64,000 bases of DNA from Brugia malayi (taxonomy: Eukaryota; Nematoda; Chromadorea; Rhabditida; Onchocercidae). The notes beneath the pieces were generated by a model. It ran no database searches, was not told the origin of the DNA, and worked only from the letters and a program-made list of their open reading frames with translations. Every line of letters starts with the position of its first letter. Within the stretch, counting starts at the first letter, position 1. Location of the stretch: contig NW_025062476.1 of the NCBI RefSeq assembly GCF_000002995.4, positions 310,001 to 374,000 on the forward strand, given 5' to 3'. Of this stretch, positions 25,313 to 39,600 are shown in pieces. The position numbers and the translations under genes were made by a program.

Positions 25313-27113
25313 GAATCATACGGGGAAAAAGAAATGTTTTTTTAAGGCCAATTCAATTAACTGCTGTGCCACCTTATCGGCGCCAATGTACAATTCACCA
25401 GGAATGCGTTCGCTGAGTGTTGTACTACTACTACTACTACTACCCTTTGCCAATAAATTTCATCAACATCGTGAATTCTCGACTGTACATCTCTCAAATG
25501 TTAATAAAAAACTCGGTGAAATAATTATGGATTCTGATAATTACATGTCACATAATAATGTATAGGAAATATTGATTCAAGTGGGAAAGTATCAATGATT
25601 AATGGGGAATATCGACGATAATATTGTAGAGCCTTGTGGTCGTTAAATTATTTTTTATTGGTACTAAAATTAATTCTGTTCATTTAACCCGAATGAACAT
25701 TTGTTTCACTTCAAAATTTTCTCCAATTACTTTGTTAGCAAAACGAGCATTCGGGCCTACATTTTACCAATAAGAAATAATTTTGTTTAACTGATGCTTT
25801 GAGCTTTGATTAACTCTTGGAAAGTATTCTCTTCGTCTCTGTGTACAGAGAGTTGTTCAGGTGATTGCAGAATAGTAATCAATTAGCTAAAGGTAAGATG
25901 AATACCGCGGTAAATTACTTGAAGCATTGATTTAATCAACGTCAAAATAGTAAATTAATGTTTGCCACTGCAAGCACTACGGTCATCTATCTGCTGAATG
26001 TACTTACCTTGGAGTAATTGGACTCGTCGGGATTCATTAGGCTCTAATTAATTGTTGGCCATCAGCTAAGAACCACCGTCATCCTTTGACGTGAGTTTTA
26101 CAGCAACTTCTTCGTCAAATCATCAATACCAGTTGTCATTTATGATCCATTACGGTTGTCAACTAATGGGACATTTTGCACTGCAAGTTTTCCCCATTTT
26201 TAATATTTATTTTTCCTCATATCTTTCCCAATACTTAATAAGTATCATTTGCTGATTATTTTCAACTGCTTGGCTCAACTTGCTGATAGTTATCAGAATC
26301 AAATCCTGTTGCAAAGAGAATTACGGATGGTTTTCAGGTTTGCCTGAACTTATGTCACAGGTAGACATCACACCTTGATTGGCTAGAATTTCTGCTCATT
26401 TTCAAATTACCTTACCACCATCTATTAAACGTTTTATATTTTTTTGCTAGCAGAAATCAATCGTTGAAACTGTATTTCTGAATAATAAACCCAAAAGCTA
26501 CTTTAGTTGCACTCAACTCCAACCCTTTTCATTTGCAAATTTCTTTGCCTACCACAAAACTGCATGTGGCCATGTCGGCAGTTCCGGCCAAGTATATTGC
26601 GATGCTGTAAAGTGCGTCGATCAATAAGTTAGAGCCACAAACCTCTTTCTTGTCTAGCCTTATTCCTTCATTCCAAGATAAACAGTAATGAATTGATAAC
26701 ACATATTTATTCCAAAACATGTCGCAATATGAAGCATCCAACAGCACTCAACTATTTCTGATGCAGAAATTTTAATTCAAATCTTAAATACAAATTTAGA
26801 TATTCGTGGACGGTACTCTTCGAATGATCACCGAAGTACAGCATCGATGATCAATTATTATAGCTGCAACAATTCAATCCTTAATCATCAAATTATTCAT
26901 CAGCTTATAATTCATGCAACAAAATGAGATAGCACAGTCAAGAATTAAAATGTAAAACAGTGAAGTTTAAAAATAGAAAAAACACAATTATTTTTACGCC
27001 AATACTTGTGCGATAAGATCACATGAACAATATACAAATATATAATTCAAAATTGAGCGCAAAGCTCGCTTATCTGTAGAATAATATATATATTTTTTAT
27101 TTCAGAGGGCTAA

Positions 27114-27150
<37 letters not shown>

Positions 27151-27220
27151 AAAAAAAATTAAAAATTAAAGAGATAACTTCGCAAGCAGATCAATAAATG
27201 ATATAATCTATTTCAGAGGG
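25313..27220. other. Intergenic region between convergent genes
   Basis: Lies between the 3' ends of the GM2A-like gene and MTHFR. It contains a (TA)n tract at 27115-27147 and a second copy of the sequence spanning the MTHFR stop codon at 27098-27118. A short CTA trinucleotide repeat lies at 25423-25442. No coding region is supported. Confidence 0.5.
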
Positions 27221-27228
27221 CTAACGAT
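27098..27228. repeat. Direct repeat with (TA)n at the MTHFR 3' end
   Basis: TATTTCAGAGGGCTAACGAT occurs twice, at 27098-27117 and 27209-27228. The second copy contains the MTHFR stop codon (minus strand). Between them lie a run of about 16 TA dinucleotides (27115-27147) and A-rich sequence. Confidence 0.9.
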
Positions 27229-30200
27229 TCACAAGTTGAGCCAAACAGTCAAAGATAATAGTTGATTTCGGATAGTCATTATCTACTAAAGTCACCAGAC
27301 AATATTCATTATAAATTTTTTCTAGTAAACAACGACTTGATGTTCCTTCAGCGTATATGGATGACCTAAATTAACAAATATTTTACTTCAATAAAAATGT
27401 GAATTTAAAGAAACAAGATGACTATTCTTAAAGCAAGAGAAATGTACCAGTTTAACCAGGCGCTAAAGGCCTCATCCTTCCAAACACGAAATGAAAGCGG
27501 ATCAACTACCGTCGGCTGTGCAATTTCAGAACCTGGAAACACGCCCCAGGTAACAGCAATTGGCATGGTGGTTTCAGTATTTGTCCAGTCAATTGTTGCC
27601 TGCAAAATTTATGACACTGTCTTAATTTTTTGAAAAACTATTTCTTTTACTAACATGAATTAGCAAAAACGAAAAGCTTACATCATGATTGACAATGTGA
27701 CAGTTAAGACGCGAATAAGATGGCAAAAGACTCCATAGAACTTCAGCATTTGCTTGTGATGTGAAGAATTCGAGATAAGCCTGAAAATGTAGATCAAAGA
27801 TTTAAATGAAATCAAAAAGGAATACAGAGATAAAGCAACAACAAAAAAAAAAAAAAAAAAAAATTCGCTTCGATAGTATAAGGATGTAAAAATAAAGAAG
27901 GAAGCAACCTTTTGATAACAGTAGCCACCAGGTTTGCCCCAGCCAACAAACGGATCCGTACTAGGGGCTCCATTAATGGATGGCTGACTATTGATTGTCA
28001 AAAATCCATTTGAATTGCACCACAGTAACTGATCCTTTATAAGTGATGTTTCAGCCCGTATACCATCGTGTTGCTCATTCCAAGGCAGTTGACTTACCTG
28101 AAATCTGTGTGATTCTAACACAATTGTTGATCAAAATTCGAATCTACCGTTTTGTATCGGGAGATAGCAGTAACTTCTCTTTGTTTTTTGTATCACATTA
28201 AATATGAAGTAACAAATCGTAACAGCAATAATAAGGGAAATTTTCAGCTTACTTTCACACCATTTTCATTGATATTTTGTGTGATAAAATTGACAAATAC
28301 TTTTTGTATGTCAGCAAGCGTTTCTAAACGTTCACCATACATTCGAAGTTGTTCATCTCTGGTTGGTTGTCCTTTCAAATAGAATAAGTAGTAATCTTTG
28401 AGATCATTGAACGCTGGCGAACTGCTATTACCCCAACGACCATTTGGAAATTCGTCCCATTCCTGCCAACAGTATCCAATAGTTGTAAATAAATGTAAGC
28501 GAAAAAAAAAAAAAACTGCTTTTTTTAAATGAATTACGCGCAAGACAAACTAAATTGATTGACTACAAAAAAATAAAAGCATCAAAAGAAGAAAAAAAAG
28601 AATTAGGTGAAATGGAAGCTGAAATGCATCAGTAATATTAAAAAATTTACACGGGTTCTAAAAACATAGGATTTCGGTCGCATTGACCAAAAAATGGGTC
28701 GCACATCTTCCTTGCAACGAACAGGATGGCTTTCACCAAATAAACGCCAAGGCAAGGCACGCATAGGTGAACGTGGCCAAAGCCCCAATTGTTGTAAAAT
28801 TTCCCTCGAAAAATTATATGTCTGCATACAATGAACAAGTATTCTGATTACTACAGACAAACAGAATAAAGTAAGGATGAAAAACAAAATTAAAAGCTAA
28901 AAAGTGGATATCACACAGTTTATAATCATAAGAATGAATAGTTTGATGGGATAATAAGAATAATACTGACAAAGATATAAAGAAGCTACCTTTATTACTG
29001 ATAGATGTGGAACTCGTTCTATAAATAACAAGATCTAAAATACAAAAATTACCTTGAAGAAGCTTCTCGATTCAATGTAAACAGATGTATAGATGTAGCA
29101 CTACCATTTGAAAGAAGTGTTCGACATAAAGTCACAGCATGCCAGATGCCAAAATTACGTACAGCATCGTCATCATTTTTAATTGGTTCCAAACTAGTAA
29201 GGATAGAGTCAGGTATAACTAGTTGTGACAATTCTGCGACACGACGTATACTTTCATAACTCTGCAGATAAAAATTAAATCGTTCACCAGTTTGCTGCTT
29301 TCTTTCTTCTCAAATAAAAAATCTTCATTAACGAAAAAAAAAAACTCATGCAAGATTTTCAACAAAGGAAAACGAAAAAATATCAGTGAAACCTGAATCG
29401 GTAAGATTCCAGGGATGATTGGTACAGTGATACCAATTTCGCGACAATCACGCAAAAAATTTTTGAAGACTTCTCCATCGAAAATTATTTGAGAAATAAT
29501 AAAATCTGCTCCTGCATCTACTTTCGCTTTCAAATACAAAAGGTCAGCTCGATAACTCGGAGCTTCAGGATGTCCTGCGGGATAGCCTAAAAAATTTCTT
29601 TTATTCTAATTAACAAGAAGGAAAGTAGTGAATATAATGTTCTAATGCAATATCATAGCTTTTGTTATCATTTCTTTCCCATAATCAGTACATCATACGA
29701 GTTCTTCGAAGGCTTCATACACTAGCACAATTAAATGTCGTCTTTGAGTAATCAAAGAGCTCTAATGATCACCATGTTACTAGCCTGTTACTGCTGCTAC
29801 TAATAAAACCATGTAAAGGAATTATATACCAAAAATATACCGGCACACGCTATGGTGAAGTAATCATTATATTCCTCTTTTATCCATCGGATGAGGTCTA
29901 AGGCTCGGTATTTATACAAAACTGGATTTTCATCCTGCAATCTGATGATAATTCCACATGTATGCCAAACATATTCAAAAAGAAATATTGTAATTTGTAT
30001 ACAAAAATATCGATGAATTTTTGAATATTTCGTCGATTTCATACTACTAATTAAAAAAATCCTGGACAATGAGAAATATTAAAAAAACAAAGCCCAGTTT
30101 ATCAAGGAAAATACAACTTAACTTCAACTGCAGATAATTACAGTTTAAAGTTTAAAGAGTGGCAAAATAATGTGTCTATCTAATTACACGATTTGCGTTT

Positions 30201-32206
30201 TTTTTTTTTTCAGTGCATAGATTATTCAAAGATCTATTAAAAAAGCGAAATCTTTAAGCGTAAAGCATGAAAACAAATGAATAATACAAGTATGGCTTAT
30301 AGCAGAACGATAAACAAAAATATAATAATGTTTACAAAGAAGAAATGAAGAAAGATAGAAAGTTTTCTTTATTTTATCTGAGGTAATTTGTTTTTAATCA
30401 ATAGCAATTAAATCAAAAATTCTCAGCAAGCTCACCTGTCGGGGAAGATCACCACGAAGGGCCAAAATATTTTTCAATCCCAATGCTTTACTCTGTTCTA
30501 AATGCCTTATTGATTGTTCTTTTGTATACGGACAGCAGGTAATATGCAGCATTGTATCCATGCCACAATAATCTAAACATCCTGCTGCCACTGAGGATGA
30601 TGATGTTTCACTGCTTATATTACCTGAAAACTTTGAAAATATGGACAAAGCCATGTAGGACTTTAGCAGCTCGAAAATCAATATAAATGAAGAACCCAAT
30701 AAAGAACACTGCAAATTAAGCAAAAAAATTTAACATGGTGCAAACTTTAGCAAATAAAGTGTAGTTTTGGAATAAGTAAATTTATATCCCTTTGAGCTTC
30801 CAGTTCCAGGAAGAAGTCCTATTTGTGAAAAAATATCTCTATCATTTACTACAACATTCCAACACACATACTGCAGTGCTTACAAACAATGTAAAGAAGC
30901 AAGAGCTTAATTAACGAACCAGGATCGGATCCGAAATGCCACGCTATGTCAACAAACATTGGATTTCCTTCACGAAAACGGTCAAGACGTGCGAAAAAAT
31001 TTGCAACACTGTTTGTTGTCTTCGGCGGAAAAAACTGGAAAAATAATGTTCCGCACAATAAGGCTTCAAATCTTAGCAACACAGAGCAGACGTGACATAT
31101 TACGACAATGGTAATAACAGTGATGACGGTGTAACGCTTACTTGATGGTATCTCAAGGAAAAAATCAAGCTCGAAGTAATAATAACGATAGGATTAAGAA
31201 AAGAACTGCAACCAAAGATACTATTTCATATGGTTTAAAAGAAGTTTTAAATTCACTATAGATGCAAAACAAGAAAAATGAAACTTGGACTAAATTCGGA
31301 ATTTTTTAACTAGAACGGAAATCTAATTTCCTTTAAAAAATAATATCCCATATTTAACAAGTTTAAAATTATATTTTGTTTAAACAATAATAAGATGAAA
31401 GTAAACACCAGAAAGTATAAGATTTTAAAAAAAAATCACTTTTTTTATGGAAATTAGTAAGCATGTATCCATTCAAAAAATGAAAAATTGCACTTACTTC
31501 AAGTGAAAAGAATGGTATGCCATTAGCGATTCGCTTCTTAATGCGGTCACGTAGCGGCACGTAGGTACCGTTAGCCACCCAGTCGGTCCTGGATTCGCCC
31601 CATTTCTTGCTGCATGATCGTGGAATAACCACACTGGAATAAACTGCAGGTAAAAAAACCCTGCAGATCAAAAAATAAAATCCTATACTTACCTCGAGTG
31701 TAAGAAATTGTTAGCTTTTAATGATTCGCTTCTTGATAAGTTCCATTAGCTTGGATACCATCATTTCTTGATGGTCATTATCTGCATACAAATCCACAAA
31801 GGAATAAGGATAAATAGAACGGGGAAAAAGAGAAACACGAAAAAGGGAAACACGGAAATTTCAATAAAAACAATCATATAGTGAATAAGCCTAGAATGAA
31901 TCTTCATGGAATTTGAAGTCATATTAACATAATGTAGAGTGAAACAAAGGACAATTTGAAAGGACCTTCATACTTTATCAGATCTAAAAGTTCAATCAGA
32001 TTCGCAATCATCTCAGGTACACAGGAGTGTTCTTTTTGGGAAGACAATAACTCCACTTTCAAATAATAAAAGAAATTACTTAATCAATTATTATTACTTA
32101 TACAAGTTAATTACTCTGAAGTGTTCCCAGACGAACTGACAACAAACCCATCAGTACTGCTCGTCGGACTCATCTCACCTTCATTGTCATCTCGCACTGC
32201 ATCCAT
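27221..32206 (-). CDS. MTHFR: Methylenetetrahydrofolate reductase
   Basis: Reduces 5,10-methylene-THF to 5-methyl-THF, feeding methionine synthesis. Exons in reading order: 32115-32206, 31498-31633, 30920-31034, 30436-30623, 29841-29934, 29393-29586, 29053-29261, 28651-28804, 28253-28462, 27909-28097, 27682-27780, 27448-27599, 27221-27365. The product is 658 aa, almost identical in length to the 656 aa human enzyme. The TIM-barrel half shows FFSLE/FFPPK (the catalytic Glu is the last codon of exon 2), [39 protein letters not shown] and LNRE. The regulatory half shows [66 protein letters not shown] and [10 protein letters not shown], so the S-adenosylmethionine-binding domain is complete. The first exon encodes a Ser/Thr-rich head ([19 protein letters not shown]), like the phosphorylated N-terminus of animal MTHFR. 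The exon 8 acceptor is TTTTTCGAG rather than a nearer-consensus TATGCAG, chosen because only it keeps frame. Confidence 0.95.
31693..31781 (-). pseudogene. Decayed copy of MTHFR exon 2 in intron 1
   Basis: In MTHFR intron 1, about 60 bp upstream of exon 2, lies an 89 bp stretch with its own acceptor (TTTGTATGCAG) and GTAAGT donor. It matches exon 2 in order: AAGAAATG, a GCTAATGGAACTTAT block parallel to the codons for ANGTY, then AAGAAGCGAATC, then a block ending CTCGAG before the donor. It lacks about 18 bp in the middle and some 5' bases, and it has an in-frame TAA. If spliced in, it would introduce an early stop. Confidence 0.7.
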
Positions 32207-32588
32207 ATTAGCAAACACAATAACCGATTGGCTTGCAGCAAATCACCAGAACGAGTACTAGAACAGCTGCGGACCAGTAGAAGCGCAGAGGAGCGGTTGC
32301 TTTGCCTTTAGGTGAGGGTACGTTACGTACGTATCGATGCTTCAGTCTCGACGTGATTCGTCCCAAGTACGTGCGGGCAGTACTCACTGCAGTGACTGCG
32401 ATGTCCTCGCTGTACCCTTCAACGTCAGAGGCTGCACCCTTTCAGCCTTTCAGGATGAGCGATAAGTACTGTCCGTTGCGTTCTCGTGCGAGGACAGAGA
32501 ATGCCACTGCTTGAAAGGAGGATTACGTCAATCGCTGGTTATAACGAATGAGAATGAGCAGCCCATATGTGAGATCCGATCCGTTAAG

Positions 32589-32610
32589 ACCGACCGACCG
32601 ACCGACCGAC
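32589..32610. repeat. (ACCG)n tetranucleotide repeat
   Basis: Five to six copies of ACCG, about 380 bp upstream of the MTHFR start codon, in an unusually GC-rich patch for this window. Confidence 0.9.
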
Positions 32611-33590
32611 TTCAGTTCTACTTGTAGTCTCTGTCCGTCCTCAATGACTGCTGCTGCTGTCTCTCCGCTAACTCTGAAAATTCAATTTTTTACCATTCTT
32701 TTTTTATTTTCAATTCTTATCTCTTTGCTATCTATTTTGGAATGCAATGCGGACATTGTTAAGAAAAACATGAAATTAATGCTTTTTGATTTATGTTTGG
32801 TTGATTTATTCAGCAGACAAAAAAGTATTTGGCACCGACTTTATGACTATTGGATGGTTCTGCTGGTGACACTCAGCAAGATCGTTGTGCCTGTGATAGA
32901 AAAGCTAGCTTTGGGACTGGACAAGTCTCAGTAATGCTATCAGAAACTTTAACCTTTCTTATTTTGGTGCAAAATTTTCAACGTTTCTTTTATGATTATT
33001 TCTTTCGACTGTAGTTGTTTATGTTTGCAGTCATCAGTCCGAAAGGGTCACATCCAAAGGGTAATCGAAAAGTCAACCCTGATAAATTCCGTATAAATTC
33101 TATATAGTTCCCTGAGAAGAAAGAAGATTCTACTTTTTATTGACAGGCACAAGAAGAAAAAGGACTAAAAAAATTTGTGGAATAGTATCAAATGAATTGA
33201 ACGAAAAATAAAATAAGTTCGTTAAGGTTTTTTTGCGTATTATACTATGTCCCTATAAATTTAATTCAATAATACTACCAGGAAGTATTTCATGAGTGAC
33301 ACCAATTTGGGGTAATCGGATGGATCAAAAGTTCAGGAAATTTAATGAACATTGAACAATAGGACGAAGGTATCTAATTGTGGTGGGAAGATCCTGTCGT
33401 CGTCATCTTTCCTCTCTTCGCTTTCATCCTGTGTCAAATTCGTAATCATTTTTGATCTCTGCACTGAGGCTAAGAGGTCGATGAATCGATGAAACGATTG
33501 AGCTTCTCCAAACAATAATGAACCAAACATTTTGACCGCCAGTTTTTGTCTGCTCTCATCATTTTGTTAAACGTTGTCTTTTTTTACAAG

Positions 33591-33625
33591 AGTCTCTCTC
33601 TCTCTCTCTCCCTCCCTCTCTCTCT
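33591..33625. repeat. (CT)n simple repeat
   Basis: Pyrimidine tract of CT dinucleotides interrupted by CCCTCCC. Confidence 0.95.
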
Positions 33626-36600
33626 TTATGCAAATTCCCATATGCGAACTGTTTGATAAGTTAGTGCCTTTATGTGAATTTATTTGATGACACAGTACAG
33701 GTCATTCTGGTGAAGTAAGACATCTGTAAGTACCTATAAAATTTTTCATCAAAAATTTTTAAAAGATGAAAAAAAAGAATGAAAGAGTAATTAATTTAAA
33801 ATTATTATGTTTTTGCTTATTAAATTTCACAAGTAAAGCTTATTGTTCTGCAAACTTTTTCATATGTTTGTATTTAATTGAAACAACCAAAAGTAATTTA
33901 ATCGTTTCGTTTCATTTTGTTTTGATGCGCTTCGGAGTTAAACAAACAGTGGTTTTCTGTTTCGGGTAACTCATTTCTGACTGAATTTGTTAGGTTCATC
34001 GTTAGTAGTAATTAGTCGTTTTCTGTACGATATTATCTTCACAGCACTTTTAATTTTGAAGGATATGAGAAAATGTAAATTGAATTGTGTCTGTTTGAAT
34101 GATTAGTTTCGATGGGAAATGACAACTGCGGGTAAAAGGAGATGTTATATTCCCAGCACCAAACACTTTGACTTTTATGAAAACGAATCCTAGGCGGGCT
34201 GGATAACTGCCAGCTGCATGTGTGACGATCGATAGACACGAGGCGGTTTTGGGCAGATAGTAGTAATGTGAGGTGGACATGTCACACCATGTCCACTCAC
34301 TCTGCCCAACCTATCCCTCCTCACTGTTGTTTGGGGTTTGGGGTAATTGAATTCCTATGGAAGTGATGCATATTCATGGATGGGTTGCATTCATCTGTTT
34401 GTTTACCATTATGGTTTTCGTAATACTTGTTTGTCACCTCTCTTGTTGGCTTCAAACATGCCCATTTCGCAATGCAACCCGCCCGAGATTATCGTGCTTG
34501 TAGAGGCATGGGAGGGTGTCATAGCGACCAATTGGATTAGGTAAGGTAGCCATGGCGATGACATTTCAGCTACAAGTCTCTCGTATTTTACGTGAATTTT
34601 GTGGTACCATTTGATTGCTGGAACTAAAGTCGTCCATAGCATTGTGTGACATAAGTTTGAAGAATTAATTTCCAGAATTCTTGCAAAAGTACTGCTGGTC
34701 GGCCCCTGGTATCGACCCATTCGAAGTGTGAGGGAATGAGAAGGTCCACAACTGTCCACATACGGGTCATTTTTGTGGGACTGAGTGAGGTCATCCGCTC
34801 GCGAGGGCTATTGCATGCAGTCAGTGACCTATGCACCTACATGTCTCTCTCTCGGCGTGTCCATCCCTGCGTCCATCTGAAGTGGACTCCCAGCAACTGC
34901 ATGGCCGCACTCGCTTCCTAATCCTCCTTCATATACCAATAAAATAGATATAACCACGCTTGTCTCGCACCGACAAAGCAGTTTTGTCCCAGAAAGGTCA
35001 CACTGTTGTCATATTTTGCTCAAAATGTTTCCAAAATTTGCTGATAGTTTCTTACATTTGAGGAAATCTTTGTCTTTCGCTCATTTCGCTATTCGTATAG
35101 TCCTTGGTTATGGCTCTCTGTTTGAATTTACTTTATTAACATGCTCCTCGAGCAAAGAAACAAAAGAATATTTGAAGATGCATATATTCTGTTCTGTTCT
35201 CAAAACATATATCACAAATTTATTCTCTCTCTCTCTCTAACTTCAAATTGCTTAATGCTGAATTTGAAAAATAAAGATAACGAGCAGGCTTGCGTGACTA
35301 TTTTCGGAATAGAGACCGATTTTAATTGCAGTGAGTGAATTCGTTAAGTGGCAAGGTAACTGATACTGGACATTCTTCAATGCATCATCAAATTGTAAAT
35401 TACATTTCAAATTAGAGTATGTGAGAACTAGTTCAAAATTGTTCAGTCTTTTATCTTTCGTTGTCACTCTCCAGCAGCAGCAGCAGCAGGATCTTCATTC
35501 GAATTTGGTCCATTTATTGTAAGTAGGAAATGAGAAGTGTCAAAATTGTCATAAATGTGTCATCACTTCAGTACCGTACTGTCATCATTGCCAATAGAAC
35601 TTATGGCACCTATATGAGCACCAATACCACCAAATGCTACCTGTATTAGCCGTATTTTTTATGTCATACATTTTAAAATTGTTTATAATTGAGAGAAATG
35701 GATGTGCGACCACAGTGTGACACCATACTTAGCATCATAATAATGTGTGGGTATCTTCAATGGAAAGGAATCGATAATACCATACCATTGTTGAAAATCT
35801 ACGTTGCAAATGATTCCGATTAATTCTTTAACTTTTCCAAGGGAATTTGCATCTCTCTTTGGTTTCCTTTAATATGCAATGTTAAGACAATGATTCATCG
35901 TCGAAATTTATTCTAATCCACTAATAACTCTTTCATACTAAGTAACTTTTCTTCAACTATTTGTTTCTTTGTTGAAACAGTATTTTTTGATATGGCAAGA
36001 ATTTGATAATTTGAAGCAGAAATTATTTGTTAGTTGAAGGAATAAACAAAAATTATATGCATTTCTCGACAAGACAACAAGAGAAAGCCAAAAGAGTAAC
36101 TGTCATGTTGGCTTCATAGGAATGGATTCGTATTTGTGTTTTGTGTTTTTTTTTTTTTTCTGTAATCTATAATTAAAACTTTTCTCGAAATCATATTTCA
36201 AAGCTGGCAAGCATATTTTACATTTAAATTGATTAGTGTTATGGCCAAAAATGGACAATTCGAATGATTATCAAAGAAATTGCTATTTCTCTTTAAAATA
36301 GTGAAATTTCTTTAAAAATAAAAAAGCTGTTTTATTATCGTTTTCATTTGTCCAACAAGTAAATTAAATCAGCAGACGAAGACAATATTTGAATCATCAC
36401 AGAATGACGAGGAATTTTCAGTTTCTTCCAAATATTCTAAGTTTGGCATTTCACTTTTCATTTTTGGAAATATTTTTCATCTTTGAGAAGACGTGCGCCA
36501 TCTTTGAATGCCAAGAAAAAAGCATTGGAAATGAATGAAATGTTGTGTGCTTCCTTGCATGTGTCTCAGCCACACGGTACGTTAGGAAGAGCGGAAGAGT

Positions 36601-39600
36601 TCGAGGGAATTGCATCTTCCATGGAGAAATAGAATCCGTCCTTATTTGTTTTCATCATTTCTGATTGCGGAATGTTATCTAATGCGTGCACGCACTGCAC
36701 TTTCCGTCCTTACAATTACTTTTCATTTGCCTTTAAAGGCTAACTTATCGCTTCATCAATTTCTACATCCTTTTCTTTGTACTTCATTTTTAATTCCATT
36801 AATTTCTTCAGAAAATGTTATCATCTATTAAAAATTGGAAAAAAAAAAACTGCTTTTTCTTTTTTTTTTTCAGCAAAATTTATGAACACCTCAGCTAAAC
36901 TATCAACTTCTGCTGTGACAACTGGTCTCTGCACCATGGTGTGTACATGCTAAATGTGCATTGTCACCAGAATATAAGTGTGCCATTAAATATGCAGTAA
37001 TGAATACATCCATTCATCACACCTACAATATGGCCTCATTTCGATGTCGTTAAATTTGATGTCACAGTGGAGTGAACTCTCAATTGCACCTTTACTACAA
37101 CCTTGAAAACACGGTGCAACTTCCTCCTATAAAGCACCAACTGTCATAATAATACAAGTATCCCTTCTGATTCCATGCACAAGTTGCATCATCCATCTCC
37201 TCTCCTAGCTCCCATCTTAACTGCTTTCTTCCATGAGTCATCGCTATTTTATTACAACCACTACCACTACCACTGCTGTGTACAAATCTAATTCTGAAGT
37301 GAGCATGAAGCCAAATCTACTACTCGATTAGCTATAATTTTTCATTGCAGCTAATTATTAACTTAATTTTGTTGTAATTCAACTAGCATTGATCGACCAG
37401 AGGATGTCACTGTACGGAAAAGTTTAGATAAGACAAATCTCAAACTTCTAGAAGATTTGATTTAGTTATTGTATTGATACGAGAATGGGAGTGGTTGAGT
37501 ACTTTCGAAACACATTGCAAAACATATATATTGTCTTAGATCTTAATGTGCTCGAAAAATCCCCTTTTATCACAAGATGGGATCTGAACAACGGAAAAGC
37601 GGAACTGTCTCACAGTTATTCACATCTGCACAGTTCCGGTTTTTTTTTAATTACATTTAATTCACTACTGTTGTCATTGAATGTTGTGGTATAATTTGCT
37701 CCATATTTCAAGTTTCCTTTTCATCTGGGCAATACTGCAGCACGAACTGTAGGTAAGGCACAAGGTTTATAATCGAAGGTAATATAATGATTCCTAGCTG
37801 ATGACAGAATGCTTGTGATAGCGTATGCAAATACTATCTGACCATTAACGCTTACATTTCAATGCTATCATATTTTTGCAAAATTTCAACACATTGCATA
37901 ATTTTTTGCATTAATCATTCTCCAAATTTTTTGATAATTAATTTGAGTATAGCCTTTTTGAGACAAGGAATCTTACAAAGTAAGATCTTTAACTGTGACT
38001 GGAAGCGACCTTCGATTGATTGTATGGATGAAAGGATGAAGATAAGATTAAGAAGTGGAGGAAACTTTATCAATATATCAGTAGCACGGAGCTCTATATA
38101 TTGCATCAGATTTGAATGGCTAATTTTGATAAAAAAAAAGTAAGGGTGACAGTGATGTCCTCATGGAAGCAATGATAGGATGGCTTTATGGACTTAGCAA
38201 ATGGAAACAATTAGTTCTTGAAGAGATTGGCTAATTATTTCAACATCTCTCTGTTTGTTGCTGTCTCCAAAAATCTTTTAAAGAGATGGAAATTCTCCAA
38301 TCGATAGCAATAAGAGATGGTAGAGAATACTTACCGGATACTGAAATGCATACTCTCAACTAAGACCTCCTCCTCTTACCCTGTTTACGTTTATTTATTT
38401 CTGTTGCTTCTACTGTCATCTTTCGAAATTCAATCCGTCGTTGATTACTGAGACAGTCAGAGAGCACCGGAAAAATTTCATTCCGAGATGACCGAGCAAT
38501 GAATGCAGAAGAATGATCCACTGATTTCATCATTTTTAAATCATTTTCAGCCACTTTAAAATTCATTTCAGCTTCCACTCATTTCGTTCTTTCCGATTTT
38601 TCGATCGAATTAGCAGCTCAGTGAAAGTTAGTAGAGTAAAGTGATGTTTTTATTAAAATCTTGTTGCAAGTTCTCAATGTAAACTGTCAACTGTGTAACA
38701 TTGTGGTATTTGCGACATCTAAATTGTAAATTCTGTTAAAAGAAGTTTTCTCTCCGATTAGCTATTGCTTTCGGACATTCCGCTTTTGTACTGGGTGAAT
38801 CAAAATTGATGAGAGATTTCAGAGATTCTTTTGCATCTGCGTTCCATCACAATTATATTTCCCTCTTCTTTTACCTACCTGAAATTTCTGAAGAGAAATG
38901 ATTTGTGTTGTTCCGAAATTTGCAATCATTTTCAGTGTTGTGGTGGAGTGTAGTGTAATAAATATCTGATGGGTAAGGTGAATTCAGCAGTACTTACCTG
39001 TACTCTTCCCTTCTAATCTTTCCATCTCTCTTCATTACCGTTCAATCAAAATTCTTTCATAGAAATTTCGAATGTAATATTTGGCATAAAATCGTATCGT
39101 TATTATGTTATTTCTAATAAGGCTAATAATTTTGAATTGTTCACTTCCACTTCTGATTGCTTTTCATCAAATCGTTTTTTTCCCTTTGTGACATTGGTTT
39201 GAAACGATGTGACATGCATTTCTGTAGGAGAGACACAATTTTGTCGTAGTTTATCAGCTAAACTGCAATCAGCAGATGTGACTGAGAGAGTTAAATTACT
39301 CATTATTGTACCAGTGCTTAAATGCTTAACATTTAATTAATTTTGCTGGATTATTTATGTGAACATTTGAAAAGATGTGAATTGCTTGTTGTATAAGTTT
39401 AATGATTGGATGGGTTTAATGAAAGTTTTCTTTCCTTTCTTTAAAGTAATTTAAAGGTATTTTGTGGTCGAGAATGACTGATGAGTCTGTCCTATGAACT
39501 TTTGTTTTCCTTGTGCTTCTCTTATTGTAACGAGCAAATTTGTGGGCTCAATAAAAGAAGAGCCTCCTCTCTTTGAGCACCTGTTAAGATGGCGCACAAC

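Noticed and set aside
32548..32934. 128-codon plus-strand frame upstream of MTHFR
   Set aside because: Has an ATG and a hydrophobic stretch but crosses a tetranucleotide repeat and shows no family similarity; not enough to call a gene.
34409..34759. 116-codon minus-strand frame
   Set aside because: Frames are open on both strands in a GC-richer patch; no motif or splice evidence.
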